64,000 nt of DNA from Anaspis maculata (GCA_949128115.1 OX421961.1:85915277-85979276), one strand, 5' to 3'; positions 23,204 through 34,975 are shown, counted from the first letter of the stretch. A program made the numbers and translations. The notes: generated by a model from the sequence alone, not told the origin.

Positions 23204-24190
23204 GTAAAGTTTATTAACGTTTCCTGAAGCCAGTAGTACATACAGCATAAGCAGCCCTAATAAATAGCGACTATTTATACTTAATGTTCGGCCATTAATA
23301 ATTATTATACATATTCCCAATATTGAATGGAAACACTTAGCCCGGGGGCATAGGATCAAAAAAGGCTTGGCCGTGTGCAACTTCGTGAAGATACATAGAG
23401 TTGTGTCCTAATCGATTCCTGGGCAATCAAGGACCATGAAAAATTATGGTGGAATATTGACATCTGTCACCTGTCACCTTGTAAATAGGTAAAACCTGTA
23501 AGACGTTTGTTCAAATTGAAAAAAAAAATCAAAAAATCTGCTGCAGGCAAATATGGTGGAGGCGCCACAATGGGCTTCATCTGGTAATGAGAAACTGGCT
23601 GTAGATTGTTTGTTTTTCAACGGTTTCTAACATCTGGAACGTCATTTTGTAGACAAAAGAATTCTCTTCCAATTTCATACGTGAATTTACAAACGTCATT
23701 TCGGGAAACTGTCAAAATTGTCTTCATAAGATATTCTAGATTCCGGCGTTTTTTGAAGGTTATCCGATATTTTTTAAACTTGGCAGTATTATAGATCTTG
23801 AGGTGCTCTTTCCGAATTTCCACGTTTCCACTTCGTATCTTTGTCGTTTTGGCCGCCATATTGTGAAGATGGCGCCAAAAAAAAAAACAGTTTTTTATCA
23901 ATATCTTTATTTCAGTCAATGTGAGGTGGAAGCGTTGATATACACGAATGGAAGCTCATTCAGTTGTCTACAATTTGACACTTCACTTGTGTACGTGTAC
24001 GTGCTACTTCCGGTTCTTGGGTTATGGCTTCTAGAATTCCCTGAAGCATCAACTTTTGTCATCCAATCAGCATGTCAAGTTGATCTCAGCCCCACGTGGC
24101 AGTCAAATCAACCATAAATAATTATCAGTTGTCAACTTCAGACCATTAATATCCAGAAAATCAATCATAGTAATGGTTGTTATGCAACTC
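23204..24190. other. Non-coding stretch
   Basis: No supported gene. GGCCGCCATATTGTGAAGAT and similar strings at about 23850 look like dispersed repeat sequence; overlapping ORFs on both strands at 23606-23919 mirror each other and are not called. Confidence 0.45.
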
Positions 24191-24545
24191 CAGGGTGAAC
24201 TCTGAGGGCAAATTGACTTTGAAAAGGTATAGCTTGAGAACCGTAAGTCGCATATAGGTGTTTCAGATGTCAACTTTTGGAGAATTTAATAGACCTTCAT
24301 TTTGATGTGAATTCTAAAATTTTATGACGAATTTTCCGAAAATTTGCCGAAAATATATTTTTTTTTGGGCCATCTTTTCAAAATTATGGCCAGAATGGCC
24401 GAGATACGAAGTGAAAAAGTGGATATTTTAAATTATGACTCCAAATTTCATTATAATAATGAGTTTCGAATGTATCTGATATCCTTCAAATGCTATATTA
24501 CCTTTATTCCTTTCTAAAGTCAGTTTACCGTCACAGTTCACCCTG
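24191..24545. mobile_element. 355-bp CAGGGTG-type TIR element
   Basis: CAGGGTGAACTCTGAGGG (24191) and, inverted, CAGGGTGAACTGTGACGG (ending 24545) are followed inward by AAAYTGACTTT on both sides. No target duplication is clear. Its ends resemble the family at 52499-53721. Confidence 0.6.
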
Positions 24546-24713
24546 TAATTACACAACTAACATCACCATGAACGATTTTCAAAATTTCTGGTTTTCTCCT
24601 AGGTTTTCTACAGTATTGTAGAGCGCCTTTTTCTTGATATATCTTGAAAATTTGGTTCAAATCGGACAAAGCATCCTAATTAAGGTTACAGCCGAGAGGT
24701 TACAGCTCTTCAA

Positions 24714-24860
24714 AATCCATCTTTCCCATGAGAGCTTCACGCATCCATCACGCATACCTGTGAGCGCAGAACTAGCGGGCTGTAGTGACTGTTCGTATTA
24801 GCGGTAGTCTGGCGCTCACGGATATGCGCGTAAGTGTTTCTCTTATGGGAAAGGTGGATT
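24714..24860. mobile_element. Small palindromic MITE, about 147 bp
   Basis: AATCCATCTTTCCCATGAGA at 24714 pairs with TCTTATGGGAAAGGTGGATT ending at 24860, with inner arms also complementary (GTGAGCGC...GCGCTCAC). No coding capacity. Confidence 0.6.
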
Positions 24861-26680
24861 GCCAAAAATTAACAGATTTTAAGATTAATAGCTTGCAAAT
24901 CGGTTATTTCTGATATGTACTTTTGCTGTACTTCAAGACGCTTTGTCCGATTTGTATTGAATTTCCAAGCTACACCAAAAAAAGATACTTTACAATATTT
25001 GAGCTCACCCACACCCACCACAAAAAAATTGAAAATGTGTTTTTCTTCAACAGGGTAAAATTTACCCTCAAATCAACAATACGAATCAACAATACAAAGA
25101 CAAATGCAACGAGGTGGAGTAGATGATGGCAGGCCCCCAAGTAAAGAGGTACCGGCTTCAACCTGCTTTCTGGCAAAATATATGCATGATGTTTTCCCAT
25201 CTCTAATTCAAAGCCATGGTAGTGGAACTAGACATTCAATTCTCTCGACCTTTCTCGAGTACCTTAAGTATTTACCCAAACAATTTTGTACCATGATTTG
25301 TCAGAACGCGTTGGGATAGGAATGACGGTAATTGTTCAAGCAGTGACAGCAGAGGCGTCAGGCGTTTGGCCGGAACGGCGAACACCGCGCGAGTAAAACT
25401 AACAATAATTATAATAATAACAATAATAGTTGTCGAATACGTGTATATATTTTGTAAATGAAAATGTTGAATCACCAAGCATGATGATTGTCGACAAGCG
25501 GTAGTTAGATGATAGATACAGATTGAAGATTGTTGCGATAAAACGGGGATTATACCCATTAAGCTCTGGCTGCGGCTAGTTATGCCTCGACCATATAATA
25601 GCCCATGGTCAAGTACCTGTATTGAACAATTTGGACAATTGGTGCGCTAAAGCTGAAGAATCCGATCCCGATGCAAAATATCAATTAAAGCGTATCCTTA
25701 TAAGGTTTGAAACCATTAATTTTGATTAGGTACTGAAGTAATATTTTCGTACCTACATACTGCTGCAGTCAAGTCTCATTATCAACAGGTGACTTTACTA
25801 ATGAGCGAGGTTTTCAACTTTCAATTAGACAAAGAACTCCAACGTCATTGTGCCAGGTAGATATATAAGTAAGGTACAAAGCAAAAGTAGTGAATGATTT
25901 TTCACGGCATCTCGCCTGCAACACCCACCTTTCGTTTCTCACTCATTCAATATAACCAGTTCTCTCTCTGATGCGTAAATCAATTGGATGAATGCCCATT
26001 TTAGGAATGAACTCTTTAACTAATACAGACATTAATCTTTTGGTTTTTAACAAGCTCCGGTTTATTTGAATAGCGTGGCAGGCCTGATTGATTAAGGGCT
26101 TGTATACTTTGGTAATAATGCTTCCTGGTTATAACTATGCAGGATCGGGTAGCACCAATTTGTTGTTGTTGGCGAAGATTTTTGTCGACCGACCGTCCAT
26201 CTCTGGGCACAAGGGAGAGTGCAACGTCCTGGAACGAAGAGATGGACACTTGAATAGCCGTGACGTCACGGCGGCGTGGTCCAATCATCGGTCCGGGCTT
26301 GTGGTGCTCTTGGCGAGAGGAAACCTGCGGCGATTCAATTAGCATGAAACGCGCGGCTTCGGATGTACCAGTGGAATCCACTCGGTGGGGCAGTGACAAG
26401 TGTTTTCCATTCACTCGTTCAAATACCAATTAAACAGATCTCACGATTGCTACGTGTATGTCGTAAGGTAGGTAGGTATAGAGTCGCGAAGAAGCGACGA
26501 CGAAAAATCGCTATTAATGTTTCAGTGCAAGGCAGTTTTTCGCAACCAATGAGATTCCTGCTTTCTTGTCAAGGAGTCAAATTCACCACGATAGGTATGA
26601 TAACATGGCAAAGTCTGTTTGAAATTAATTTGCCGACTTCCTAGAATTGCAAAATGTGCACTGTCCTCCACTGAGTAGTC
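24861..26680. other. Non-coding stretch with a possible promoter-like patch
   Basis: A (TAA/CAATAA)n-like patch lies at 25405-25430. 26160-26345 is relatively GC-rich and holds a CRE. A 137-codon minus-strand frame at 26016-26429 lacks an ATG start and any motif. No gene is called. Confidence 0.4.
26261..26268. promoter_or_regulatory. Perfect CRE palindrome TGACGTCA
   Basis: CCGTGACGTCACGGCGGCG sits in a GC-richer island. Unlike the other TGACGTCA copies in the window (28455, 40090, 55862) it is not in an obvious transposon, so it could mark a promoter. No transcript start or exon is evident. Confidence 0.3.
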
Positions 26681-26683
26681 TTA

Positions 26684-27353
26684 GGCAGCAGTCACACTGG
26701 AGCCATCACCAGTCACCACCCACTACCTAAAAACAATGATTTTAGGCAACATTCGCTACATCAGTGTACTGCGGAATGTATTTCATACTCCCAGGGACTT
26801 TTCTCACACGATTCAAGAATAGCGGCCCAGCTCATGACAAGATTGACAAGTTCTCTGATTGCAATGATTTCGTCTGATGACTCAGATACCGACGAAGTTG
26901 TAGCTTTATACCACATCTCGAAAAAAAATCCGTAAAAAACGCCGGAAACATGTGGGTGCGTCAAATGTTTCTCGATAGAGAACAACTAGGAGAATTTCAT
27001 CAATTAGTGCCGCAGCTTGTTGATGATGAAGAACAATTTTACAGTTATTACCGTATGAACAAAAAATGTTACAATTTGTTAGTGACAAAAGTGAAACCTT
27101 TGTTCACTTCGGGACATACACATTGTATGTTGTATGTATGCACAAAATGTTTGTTCTGCATGCGCATCAAGATGCGTATTGTTAACCACCGACCACTGAC
27201 CACCACTTTGGAAATTTCAAACACATGGCCACCGGTGGTCACTGGGCGGTGGTAAGAGGTGGCTGCAGTGTGACCACCATCATTACATTGCGTGTGTTTG
27301 ATTTTTGGTTGATGGTAGTGGGTGGTGGTGGGTGGCTCAGTGTGACTGCTGCC
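26684..27353. mobile_element. Deleted PIF/Harbinger transposon with TTA target duplication
   Basis: GGCAGCAGTCACACTG begins the left end and its exact reverse complement ends the right end. TTA flanks both (26681-26683, 27354-27356), the diagnostic Harbinger target. Inner ends share CACCACCCACTACC. The 670-bp copy retains only the start of the transposase gene. Confidence 0.9.
26864..27125 (+). pseudogene. N-terminal fragment of a Harbinger (HARBI1-like) transposase
   Basis: Starting at ATG 26864 the frame reads MISSDDSDTDEVVALYHISK; then, with shifts in an A-rich basic segment (RKKRRKH), MWVRQMFLDREQLGEFHQL and YYRMNKKCYNLLVTKVKPLF. This fits the HARBI1 N-terminus: acidic start, basic tract, WV-x(8)-GEFH-x-L, F-x-x-Y-x-RM. 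The catalytic DDE part is missing because the copy jumps to its right terminal region near 27130. Confidence 0.8.
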
Positions 27354-27687
27354 TTAGTAGTACGACCTACTTAAAGGTAAGTACTTGATGGATGGAATGG
27401 TAAAATTTCCTTACAAAGTGAAAATGTCACACAGGAAAAGCACTCGAACCCTAAGCAGCGTTTCATATCTTTCACTTAATCACTTAAGGCTTCATTATAC
27501 ATCAGAATGATTCATAATATAATAATGAAAAATTTCAACCTCAAAATATGGTTCGTAGATGGTATAAAAATCTGGACTTTGAAACAGGAATTGTAAATAA
27601 ATACTATACATATAAAAGTATAGAATATGCACATAGAACCCCACGTAGAAATACTTGAACCATGTAAAAGCCGTGTAGAGCTAGATA

Positions 27688-28502
27688 CAATTGACCTTTC
27701 CAATTTGAGGAGATAGAAAATAGATAGTTTTTCGAGGTCACCCTTGACGTTTTGACGTTTATGACGTTTGCACGTTTCGTTTCTGACTTTTGCGGGAATT
27801 TTGAATCGGTCAGCTATACTGTTCCCATTATCATGTGGGGAAAGTCACTAGAGCCCATAAGGGAGTTTTTAATAGACGAAGTAATAGAGTTTTTTCGTAG
27901 TAAGATGCACGTGTCTGGTGCAGCGTGATCCCTGCTGGTGCTGGTGCAGCCACACTTTCATCAAGTTTGGGTCTTTCGTGAACCGGTGCATGGTTATGCC
28001 GAGTGTATTCGTCTTATTCTCGCACTCGCATAGAGCTACACAACACCCTTGAACCGTTTCTGTAAGTATCTTCTCAGTTTTCCACTACATATAACACACT
28101 TATTGGTTAGAACGAGGGTAAGAACAAGTGAAATCATGAAATCCATGCTGAAATCAAATAAATACACGACAGAGCGCTTGTCAGATTCGAAAAATTTCCC
28201 ATTGTCAGAAACGAAATGTCACATCTCAAGAAACATAGGGCGCTTTCCAATAACTGCGACAAGACGGATACACAATGTCAAAGTGCACTTGCCAGCTCAA
28301 TTCTAAACTCAGCCTCGCCAATGTTTCGATTGTGTCGACATGTGGTGCTATTACTGCTATTGGAACGCTAGCTGTGTCAAATTGTGTCGAATTGTGTCCT
28401 TATACGCCTTATTGGGACGCGCCCAATGACCTCGATTAACCGTCTCTTATACGCATGACGTCACAGTAAAGAGAGACAACGGAAAATTGGAGACCTCAAT
28501 TG
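27688..28502. mobile_element. 815-bp TIR element, copy 1 (CAATTGA ends)
   Basis: The ends CAATTGACCTTTCCAATTT and, inverted, CAATTGAGGTCTCCAATTT delimit the element. The inverted sister copy is at 55824-56900. This copy lacks a 108-nt segment (junction 27913/27914) and lacks the MITE present in copy 2, so it preserves the empty site. Inside, 28238-28424 is a smaller unit with GGGCGCTTTCCAATAA-type inverted ends. Confidence 0.8.
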
Positions 28503-29117
28503 AAGGTCGTCAAAATAGAACTCGATGTAGAGCCACCAAGAACAACATCATTGATTGGTTCAAACTCTACATAGAAAAATATGTCGACTGAAAACATACT
28601 CCATTCCGTTTCGCTTCCCCTGCCGCCAAACCAAAGCCTTTAATTCTGTTCCTGATGAAATACAAAACTACAAAAGGTCACTTTCACGATTCGCCGCCAC
28701 CTGCCATCTTGTCCCTCCATATTGAACTTTTCAAATGTGAACCGATTTCCGTGAAATTTGGATCACACTTGTGTTTTGTATAATTATCACTGATTTCAAG
28801 CTCGGGTCAATGATTCGACGCCATTACTCGCCAATGTGCGTTAGAAACAGAATCCATCATGATACAATCATGTGGACGAAGAAATCGACCAACTCCTACG
28901 CGAACTAAATGAAACATCGATATAGATAAATAATTAGGAAAAAAATCCGAAAAATAAGACGGCACACGATACGCGCACGCATAGGATAATTCATTTCGAC
29001 ACATGCTTTGAACGGTTCTAGAGCTGGTTTTGAGTGTGGGTGGGGACAGACCTAACGCCATCACTACCAAATCGCCATTTGAGGTACAACTGGTGCTTCA
29101 CACGAAGAACTACCAAG
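28503..29117. other. Non-coding stretch before the hAT element
   Basis: The 87-codon minus-strand frame at 28807-29070 has no motif. No repeat with a partner in the window was seen. Confidence 0.4.
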
Positions 29118-29338
29118 CAGGGCCGGATTAACCAATAGGCAAAATAGGCAACTGCCTAGGGGCGTCACCGAACCAAGAGGCAAAGGGGGCGCTTTACTAT
29201 TCAGCTTCGAAAAAATTATAACGGAACTAATTAATAATTTCACAACTGAACTCTGAAAAGCCTCACAAATTGGAAGATTTTTAATTTTATACAGATAGTA
29301 GAAGCAGGGCGCACTATCACTTGATCAGTATAAAATAA

Positions 29339-30521
29339 GGAAGTGCCTCCGTAACGTGTATTGTAGCCGGAACCGGCTATTTGTATGGTGACCGGCACTG
29401 CCAGCCTCCGAATTGTAGCCGGGACCAAGCGAGTGACAGTGCTTCCTGTCTGCTTTTCGTATCGCAACTTGCGATTTGCAAGCGACAGAATTCCTTACCA
29501 GACCAGAAGGCTCCTTCCTGAGTTCCGGACGGACAATAATCTGTGGAAAGGTGAAAGTATGCTACAATTATATTGGCTGATGCATGTATCATGTATGTAG
29601 TTATACTTTAATTATTGTAGTGACCTCGGGTTCCACCAAACTTTTATCAACGCGATTACTTTATCACTCTGATAGTAACTAAGCAACCGGTCATCCTATT
29701 GGCTGGTGCATAACAACTATCAGCCTGATAGATTTAATCTGCTCTTAAAATTTTGGTGGAACCCGAGGTGAGACTATCAGTTTCAACTTGAGAATTTTGA
29801 AAAGGTGGAAAGTTAGACAGTACATGTACGTGACATAAGTCAAGTACTTTGGGAAGAAGACCCTCACGAAATCAAGTTTTTAGTTTCGACAGACCCTGTA
29901 CTACACACTATACCTAAGGTTGCAGAATTCGGGTCTCGGAAGATGAGTTGAGTAATAATTTGCAATCATCATCAACAACAGCTATCGATATCCAACACAA
30001 TCGACATAACTGAAGCAACAAAGTGCTCAAATTGGGGCTGTTCTAGTGAAATCGAGAGGTATTGAACTCAAAACTCAACAGATTGACAATGTGGGAAAAC
30101 ATTGAAATACACCACCACAAGGTGTCGTGTCTGTTTGGACACAAGTTTGTTTTTCTAGGTTAGATAGTATCTCGGATAGTATCTAACATTCTACCTTTTC
30201 AAAATTCTCAAGTTGAAACTGATAGTCTTACTGCAATAATCGAAGTACATAACTACATATACGCATGCATCAGCCAATATAATTGTAGTATACACTCCCT
30301 ACCTTTACAGAGATTGAAGTCCGTCCGGAACTCAGGGAGGAGCCTTCTGGTCTGGTGAGGAATTCTATCGCTTGCGATACGAAAAACAGGCAGGAAGCAC
30401 TGTCATTCACTTGGTGCCGGCAGGCCGGCTACAATATGAAGGCCGGCAGTGCCGGTCACCATACAAATAGCCGGCTCCGGCTACAATACACGTAGCCGGG
30501 GCCGGCTACGGAGGCACTTCC
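29339..30521. repeat. Foldback with 340-480-bp arms inside the hAT element
   Basis: Arm 29339-29818 and arm 30182-30521 are inverted copies, including CTCCGTAACGTGTATTGTAG, the CAGACCAGAAGGCTCC region and CAGTTTCAACTTGAGAATTT. The arms carry several GCCGGCTAC units. The left arm is longer because a MITE (29623-29768) sits in it. Confidence 0.85.
29623..29768. mobile_element. 146-bp MITE in one arm of the foldback
   Basis: ACCTCGGGTTCCACCAAA and, inverted, ACCCGAGG/TTTGGTGG ends, with TG on both sides (29621-29622, 29769-29770). The opposite arm reads ATTGCAGTAAGACTATC straight through and so shows the empty site. Confidence 0.85.
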
Positions 30522-31069
30522 ATAAAATAAATCAACTATCAACTTGTGTTGTAATCTGAGTAAGCGGCATCGGTAGGTAGAGTATATTATTATATGTTAC
30601 GATATTCGGGTTCGCCTATCTCGAAATTAAATGCCCTGATTTACTTGTAAACAAACTGCACTTTATTAGCTACTACCGACACAACTAAATAACGCACAGA
30701 ATTATTAATCGCTCAGAAATTCACAATGTCGCTTAAAGTCTTGACGCCACGATCGCTCGATTCAAACTCTCCCGATGCCAGGTCGAGTTCCTCTCTTATA
30801 GTGGCATCGAAGGTTCTGGATGCTTCCTGATGGTGTTTACAGCACACGAGGATTTTTCTGATATCTGCGTCGAGAATATACGCGTACTTTCTACGGCACC
30901 TCCGCCAGAAGTCTCGACGTGTCGTGACCTACCGCTGAAGTCTCTCGATGTTTCCCGAATGCAAAGCGTAATTCTAGATTTCTCTACAAAAAGCCAGGAT
31001 GGTCGCGAGCTTCGTAACAATATGTAGTTCAGAAAAAGACCCGTACGCTGCATTTTTGAGTGATGCAAG

Positions 31070-31347
31070 CAGTAGCGGCCTTAGGGTAGGGCGAGACGGG
31101 CGATCGCTCGGGGCGCCAGCTCATAGGGGCTGAAAAATCGCGGTTGAAATAAGAAAAATTGATAATTTACGAAAACAGAAAAAGACTTGCCAGCAGCGAT
31201 CACCGAAGCTGCTTCTGTAAAAGCACACAAAGCTTCATTATTGCACGAAAATTACTTCAATTTTACTCGCTTCGCTCGCGGACCCAAGATAAGGGCGGCG
31301 GTTTCGCATTCTTGTCCGGGGCGCCAGAACTGCTAAGGCCGGCACTG
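31070..31347. mobile_element. 278-bp hAT MITE nested in the larger hAT
   Basis: Ends CAGTAGCGGCCTTAG and, inverted, CAGTGCCGGCCTTAG. The flanking octamers GATGCAAG (31062-31069) and GATGCAAT (31348-31355) agree in 7 of 8 positions. No coding capacity. Confidence 0.75.
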
Positions 31348-31685
31348 GATGCAATATGCCCTTTGGCATTCGAGATCCTGTATACAGGTGAAGAAGAACA
31401 TACAAAAATGCATCTTTTGAACGGACAAAGGTTAGAGTATTTGCAGGGCATGTCATATGATGCGCAATTTGATGGTTGTTGTTGAGGTACATTAAACCAT
31501 TTTCAAATATTGCTAACCGTTTTCGAGATAATCTGAAAAAACCCAGAAAAAACTGATACCTGTCAAAAAAACCATTATGTCTATTAAATTTGTTCCGGAG
31601 GGCCGCTGCCCAAACGTCAGTTAAGGGGCGCTGTACAATTTTTGCCTAGGGGCGCCAGCGAGCTAAATCCGGCCCTGCTACCAAG

Positions 31686-32774
31686 GCTATGTTCCATGCA
31701 TGATAATCTGAAGGACTTTGAACTGATATAAAAAAAAAATATAAGAAAAACTAGACGTTTGCCAAGGGAATTATTTCTTTTTAACTGCGAAGAATCGCAC
31801 TGGCGTGGCAGTGAGTGCTATCAAGGGCTCCACTACAGTCATGTGGTTCCATTGCGGCAAGTCAGACGGCGCACACAGGCGGAATTTCAAAAAATCGTGG
31901 ACAAAAACCAAAAATAAAAATATTGAGTTGATCAGGAACTATCCACTTTGAAATATTCTTGGATAATCTAGCTATAATTATCAGGTACCCTCAGCTTAAC
32001 AGGTGCAAGGATAAAAAAGATACAGCGATATGAAGTTGATGCTGAAAAAAATCTGTCACCAGTTACATTGCCAGTTATCAGTTTTGGACTTTTTCTTACT
32101 CGTTTCGAATGGCCCTTGACACATTGCCATGTGAATTTATTCAATCCAAATATATGGAGTCTATAGCAGGAGGTCTGCATTACATTTACATATAGATATT
32201 TCATTGGAAAATATCCACTGGTCATCGCCAAAAAATAATATTTGAAGTTGAGTTTTCAATCTTCGAAAAAAGTGAATTTTTGTTTGCCTGTAGACAAAAA
32301 GTATCCTATCGACCACGATCGAGCAGCGATTTTTATATTTTTATAAGCCAAAAGGTATACTGTACATGTTCCAGGCAACATCTTTTGCTATATTACGAGA
32401 AACTAATTTTTTTGTTGACTTTGGAGTACATAATATCGCAAAATAACGCACCACTCGAATTTTAACCAAATGAAAACTTGGTTCTATAGGTGGTATCGAC
32501 GAGGCGGCCATTTTGTAGAAGCTAATCAAAAATAGCTGATCGACATGCTGTCTCAAACTTCAGACTGACATGGCGAAGTTATAAGCAGTTACAACAAGAC
32601 GCCTGATGCTGACGATGATTTTGCTCAGGCGTTGCGGTGTTGTGTTTGTAGTGTGATATGGTGCAAAAACACAACGCGGGAGAACCTAGACTGTTTGTGT
32701 TGGGAACAGAAACGTTCTCGCTCAAGCAACTCATAGCCCATAAAGCATAAAGCCTAGTCTACAATATGGTCTTT
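31686..32774. other. Non-coding stretch with dispersed repeat fragments
   Basis: 31790-31875 (CGCACTGGCGTGGCAGTGAG, TGGTTCCATTGCGG) matches 59557-59645 with about 20% differences. 32480-32545 (TTCTATAGGTGGTATCGACG, TTTTGTAGAAGCTAATC) matches, inverted, 40050-40122. No gene. Confidence 0.55.
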
Positions 32775-32782
32775 AGTTGCAA

Positions 32783-33959
32783 CAGGGCCGGACCGAAACC
32801 GATTTGGTTGGGGGGGTGTGAAAAATCTCAAAATGCCGACTATTATTATTATAGTGGTGACCAGTGGCGTACCTAGATTTATGAACAGAGGGGGATTGAG
32901 AAGTTCTAGTGTACATGTGAAGGAGTCTGTAGAAAAAACAGCGCCGCAGGCGAAAATTTTCTGGTTTAATAATAATAATACTGATAGTCATAAGCAAAAA
33001 AAGGGATTTTCCTTATTCATTTCGTTGTTTTTTTTTCATCAATTCAACGTTAGCCATTTTCTGCAACGAAGCTTGAAACCGACGCCGGAAATTTTGCAAA
33101 ACCCTTGTGTGTTCCAACACAGGGTAGGGATTTTTAGCGACCATCAATATCGCATGGGATAGGCACCATTTTCACATTTCATGTGCTATACGACACACAA
33201 ATCAAGAATCTTGTTTTAGAGACGAATATCCGACCGCCCTCGGTGGGAATCGAACGTCAGACTCGACATGACATTCGGACGCGCTGACCACCACAGCCTT
33301 CTTCCTTTATTTTTTTATAAATGGCTCTATCAAGAAGAAACTGGGACAAGTAGGTCATAACCCTAGGGTGATTCTCAATAGCGCAAGAACGAAATGTGTA
33401 GTTGAAACTTGAAAGTTTAGAAGTATTCCAAAAACAGAACATTAATTTCATCAAGAAGGAAGTAGAGGTATTATACAATCACATCAAATTATAATATCGA
33501 GGAATCAAGCCGCCTTAGAGCCTTGGCCAGCTCTTCAAAAATTTAGTCTATGGATAATAGGTACCTAAATATCACTAGAATATATCCTACAAAGAAGTTC
33601 TGCAATTGTTGGAATAGTCCAAATTGTATATTATCTTATACATATAGTTTTTGGTGCTGATGCAAAACTTTGAAAAAACTTTCGAACTACCAACACTGAT
33701 GACGACAATTTGGTGACAGTGTTCGAGAGTAAATATAATACAATACACACAAACTCAAAGGTACCTACCAACAAAGTTCCTGTTGCATTATGCACGAATG
33801 CGTGATATTTAGTTGCGCGCCTATTTTTATTTTTTTCAAATCGTTTTTACAATATTTCAGTTCATCTCGATTTTGCCGACTGAATTTGATTTTGCCGACT
33901 GGATGTTCGCGACTGGGGGGGTGTTACACCCCCCACACCCCCCCTTCGGACCGGCCCTG
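32783..33959. mobile_element. 1.18-kb hAT derivative, 8-bp duplication AGTTGCAA
   Basis: CAGGGCCGGACCG at the left and CGGACCGGCCCTG at the right, with AGTTGCAA at 32775-32782 and 33960-33967. Both subterminal regions are G/C runs (GGTTGGGGGGG; CCCCCCCC) that could pair. It contains a SINE (33025-33303) and a CAGTGGCGTACCTAG string at 32863 that looks like one end of yet another hAT copy. Confidence 0.85.
33025..33303 (-). mobile_element. tRNA-derived SINE, copy A
   Basis: On the minus strand it begins GGCTGTGGTGGTCAGCGCGT, with an A-box-like TGGTCAGCGCG, then ACGTTCGATTCCC (B box), and ends in an A-run (T-run at 33028-33036 on plus). It is the same family as 46620-46939 (shared GTGTTGGAACACA/AACACAGGGTAGGG region). 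Confidence 0.7.
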
Positions 33960-33967
33960 AGTTGCAA

Positions 33968-34115
33968 GTTGCAAGTCGCAAGGTGGAAGTGAGGTTGAAA
34001 TTGCAGTCGCTAGTCGCAGTGAAAGTTGGTTCTAGACCAACTCTTGCGACTAGAGACTTGCAACTTGAAACTAGAGACCATATTGTAGACTAGGCTTAAG
34101 GAGCACACAACCTAC
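33968..34115. other. Short direct-repeat patch of GTTGCAAG/CTTGCAAC words
   Basis: 33960-34075 carries several TTGCAAG, GTCGCAAG, CTTGCAAC and CTTGCGAC words in both orientations next to the hAT target site, making a weak hairpin. Confidence 0.4.
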
Positions 34116-34367
34116 CGCACGCAGGAAGTGTCCTCCGCAAGCTCTGGAGTATCTTGTAAACTTTCTGTTGGGAAAATTTCTTCCATTCGTCCAACAAAGT
34201 CACCAGGATTTCCGCTGCTCAGATAGGTAATTCCTGCGCTCGATCTCCACGGGATATCATCACTCCAGGGTAGCGTAGCCCAAAACAGTGAAAACGATGC
34301 TCCCATGCGGTAGTAGGTGGCCGAACAGCCATACATTGTAGTAGAGGAAAATATGAAGCAAAATGTG
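34116..34367 (-). CDS. Exon-like open frame bordering the giant palindrome
   Basis: On the minus strand an AG (AAATAAG|C) precedes and GTGCG|GTAGGT follows an 84-codon frame. It reads FSSTTMYGCSATYYRMGASF, then SLFWATLPWSDDIPW and ends GRMEEIFPTESLQDTPELAE plus DTSC. It is protein-like and not shared with the other palindrome arm, which diverges at about 34380. A hydrophobic segment followed by LPWS is faintly reminiscent of SLC6 transporters, but I do not rely on it. The acceptor side touches the palindrome boundary, so any upstream exons would be separated by it. Confidence 0.35.
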
Positions 34368-34859
34368 CTTATTTGAGAAGTTCGTGTGCACGGAAAGGTA
34401 AAAAGCTGGGGTGCATTTTTTATGGTGTAGTATGGCTTGGGGATGAAGAATCCACTTGTCGTCAAAAAATCGTCCAGTGTGGGGGCGGTATGGGGGCGGT
34501 TTTGTGAAAAAACAGTTTTTTTAAAAAATGTTCTACTGTTTGTCAGCTTTTGGCTGATATCAGCTTGGAACAAATCCGTCAACTGTAAGTTGTCGTAAAT
34601 AATTTATGAATAAAAAGGTGATCATTTACTTTGCCATTAGAATACACGTAAAACTTGACTGCCTCGTGCGCAAAGAACGTTGAATATCTCAGTAACGTGT
34701 TGAATGACATTTTTCATTCCACTCCCACTCGATTATCTCCGTAACCACTAGTTCAATCAAAAAAGTTCCTTCTGTAAACCATGTTACCTATTCCATTGCG
34801 ATTCTTGCGGTTTTTTCAGATTTGATTTATCTTGAATAGTAACTGAGCTAGGGACGGAA

Positions 34860-34975
34860 TTGTAATGTACTGCATGCAGCGGACAACTGCAGCGCTGAGG
34901 CCCTCGCGTACCCCTGCCATCCGCGCACCCCCGCGAAGGCCATGGTGTATTGAGGCGGGAAATCTGCAAACTTAT
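34860..34975. other. GC-rich block repeated in both palindrome arms
   Basis: This stretch (CTGCATGCAGCGGACAACTG ... CGCGCACCCCCGCGAAGG) is far richer in GC than its surroundings and recurs inverted at about 39350-39465. In each arm it lies within a 95-codon frame ending ...KKPQESQWNR, nearly identical between arms. No domain is recognised. Confidence 0.5.

Larger units (their letters stand above)
29118..31677. mobile_element. 2.56-kb non-autonomous hAT element with perfect 8-bp target duplication
   Basis: CAGGGCCGGATT at the left and its inverse (AATCCGGCCCTG) at the right, with CTACCAAG duplicated at 29110-29117 and 31678-31685. The duplication fits the hAT pattern (T at 2, A at 7). Subterminal strings TAGGGGCG/GGGGCGCC recur at both ends. 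No transposase is visible. Inside are a foldback (29339-30521) and a second, smaller hAT element (31070-31347). Confidence 0.9.

Noticed and set aside
26016..26429. 137-codon minus-strand ORF
   Set aside because: No ATG at its start, no domain, no splice sites and no partner; a plus-strand ORF overlaps it.
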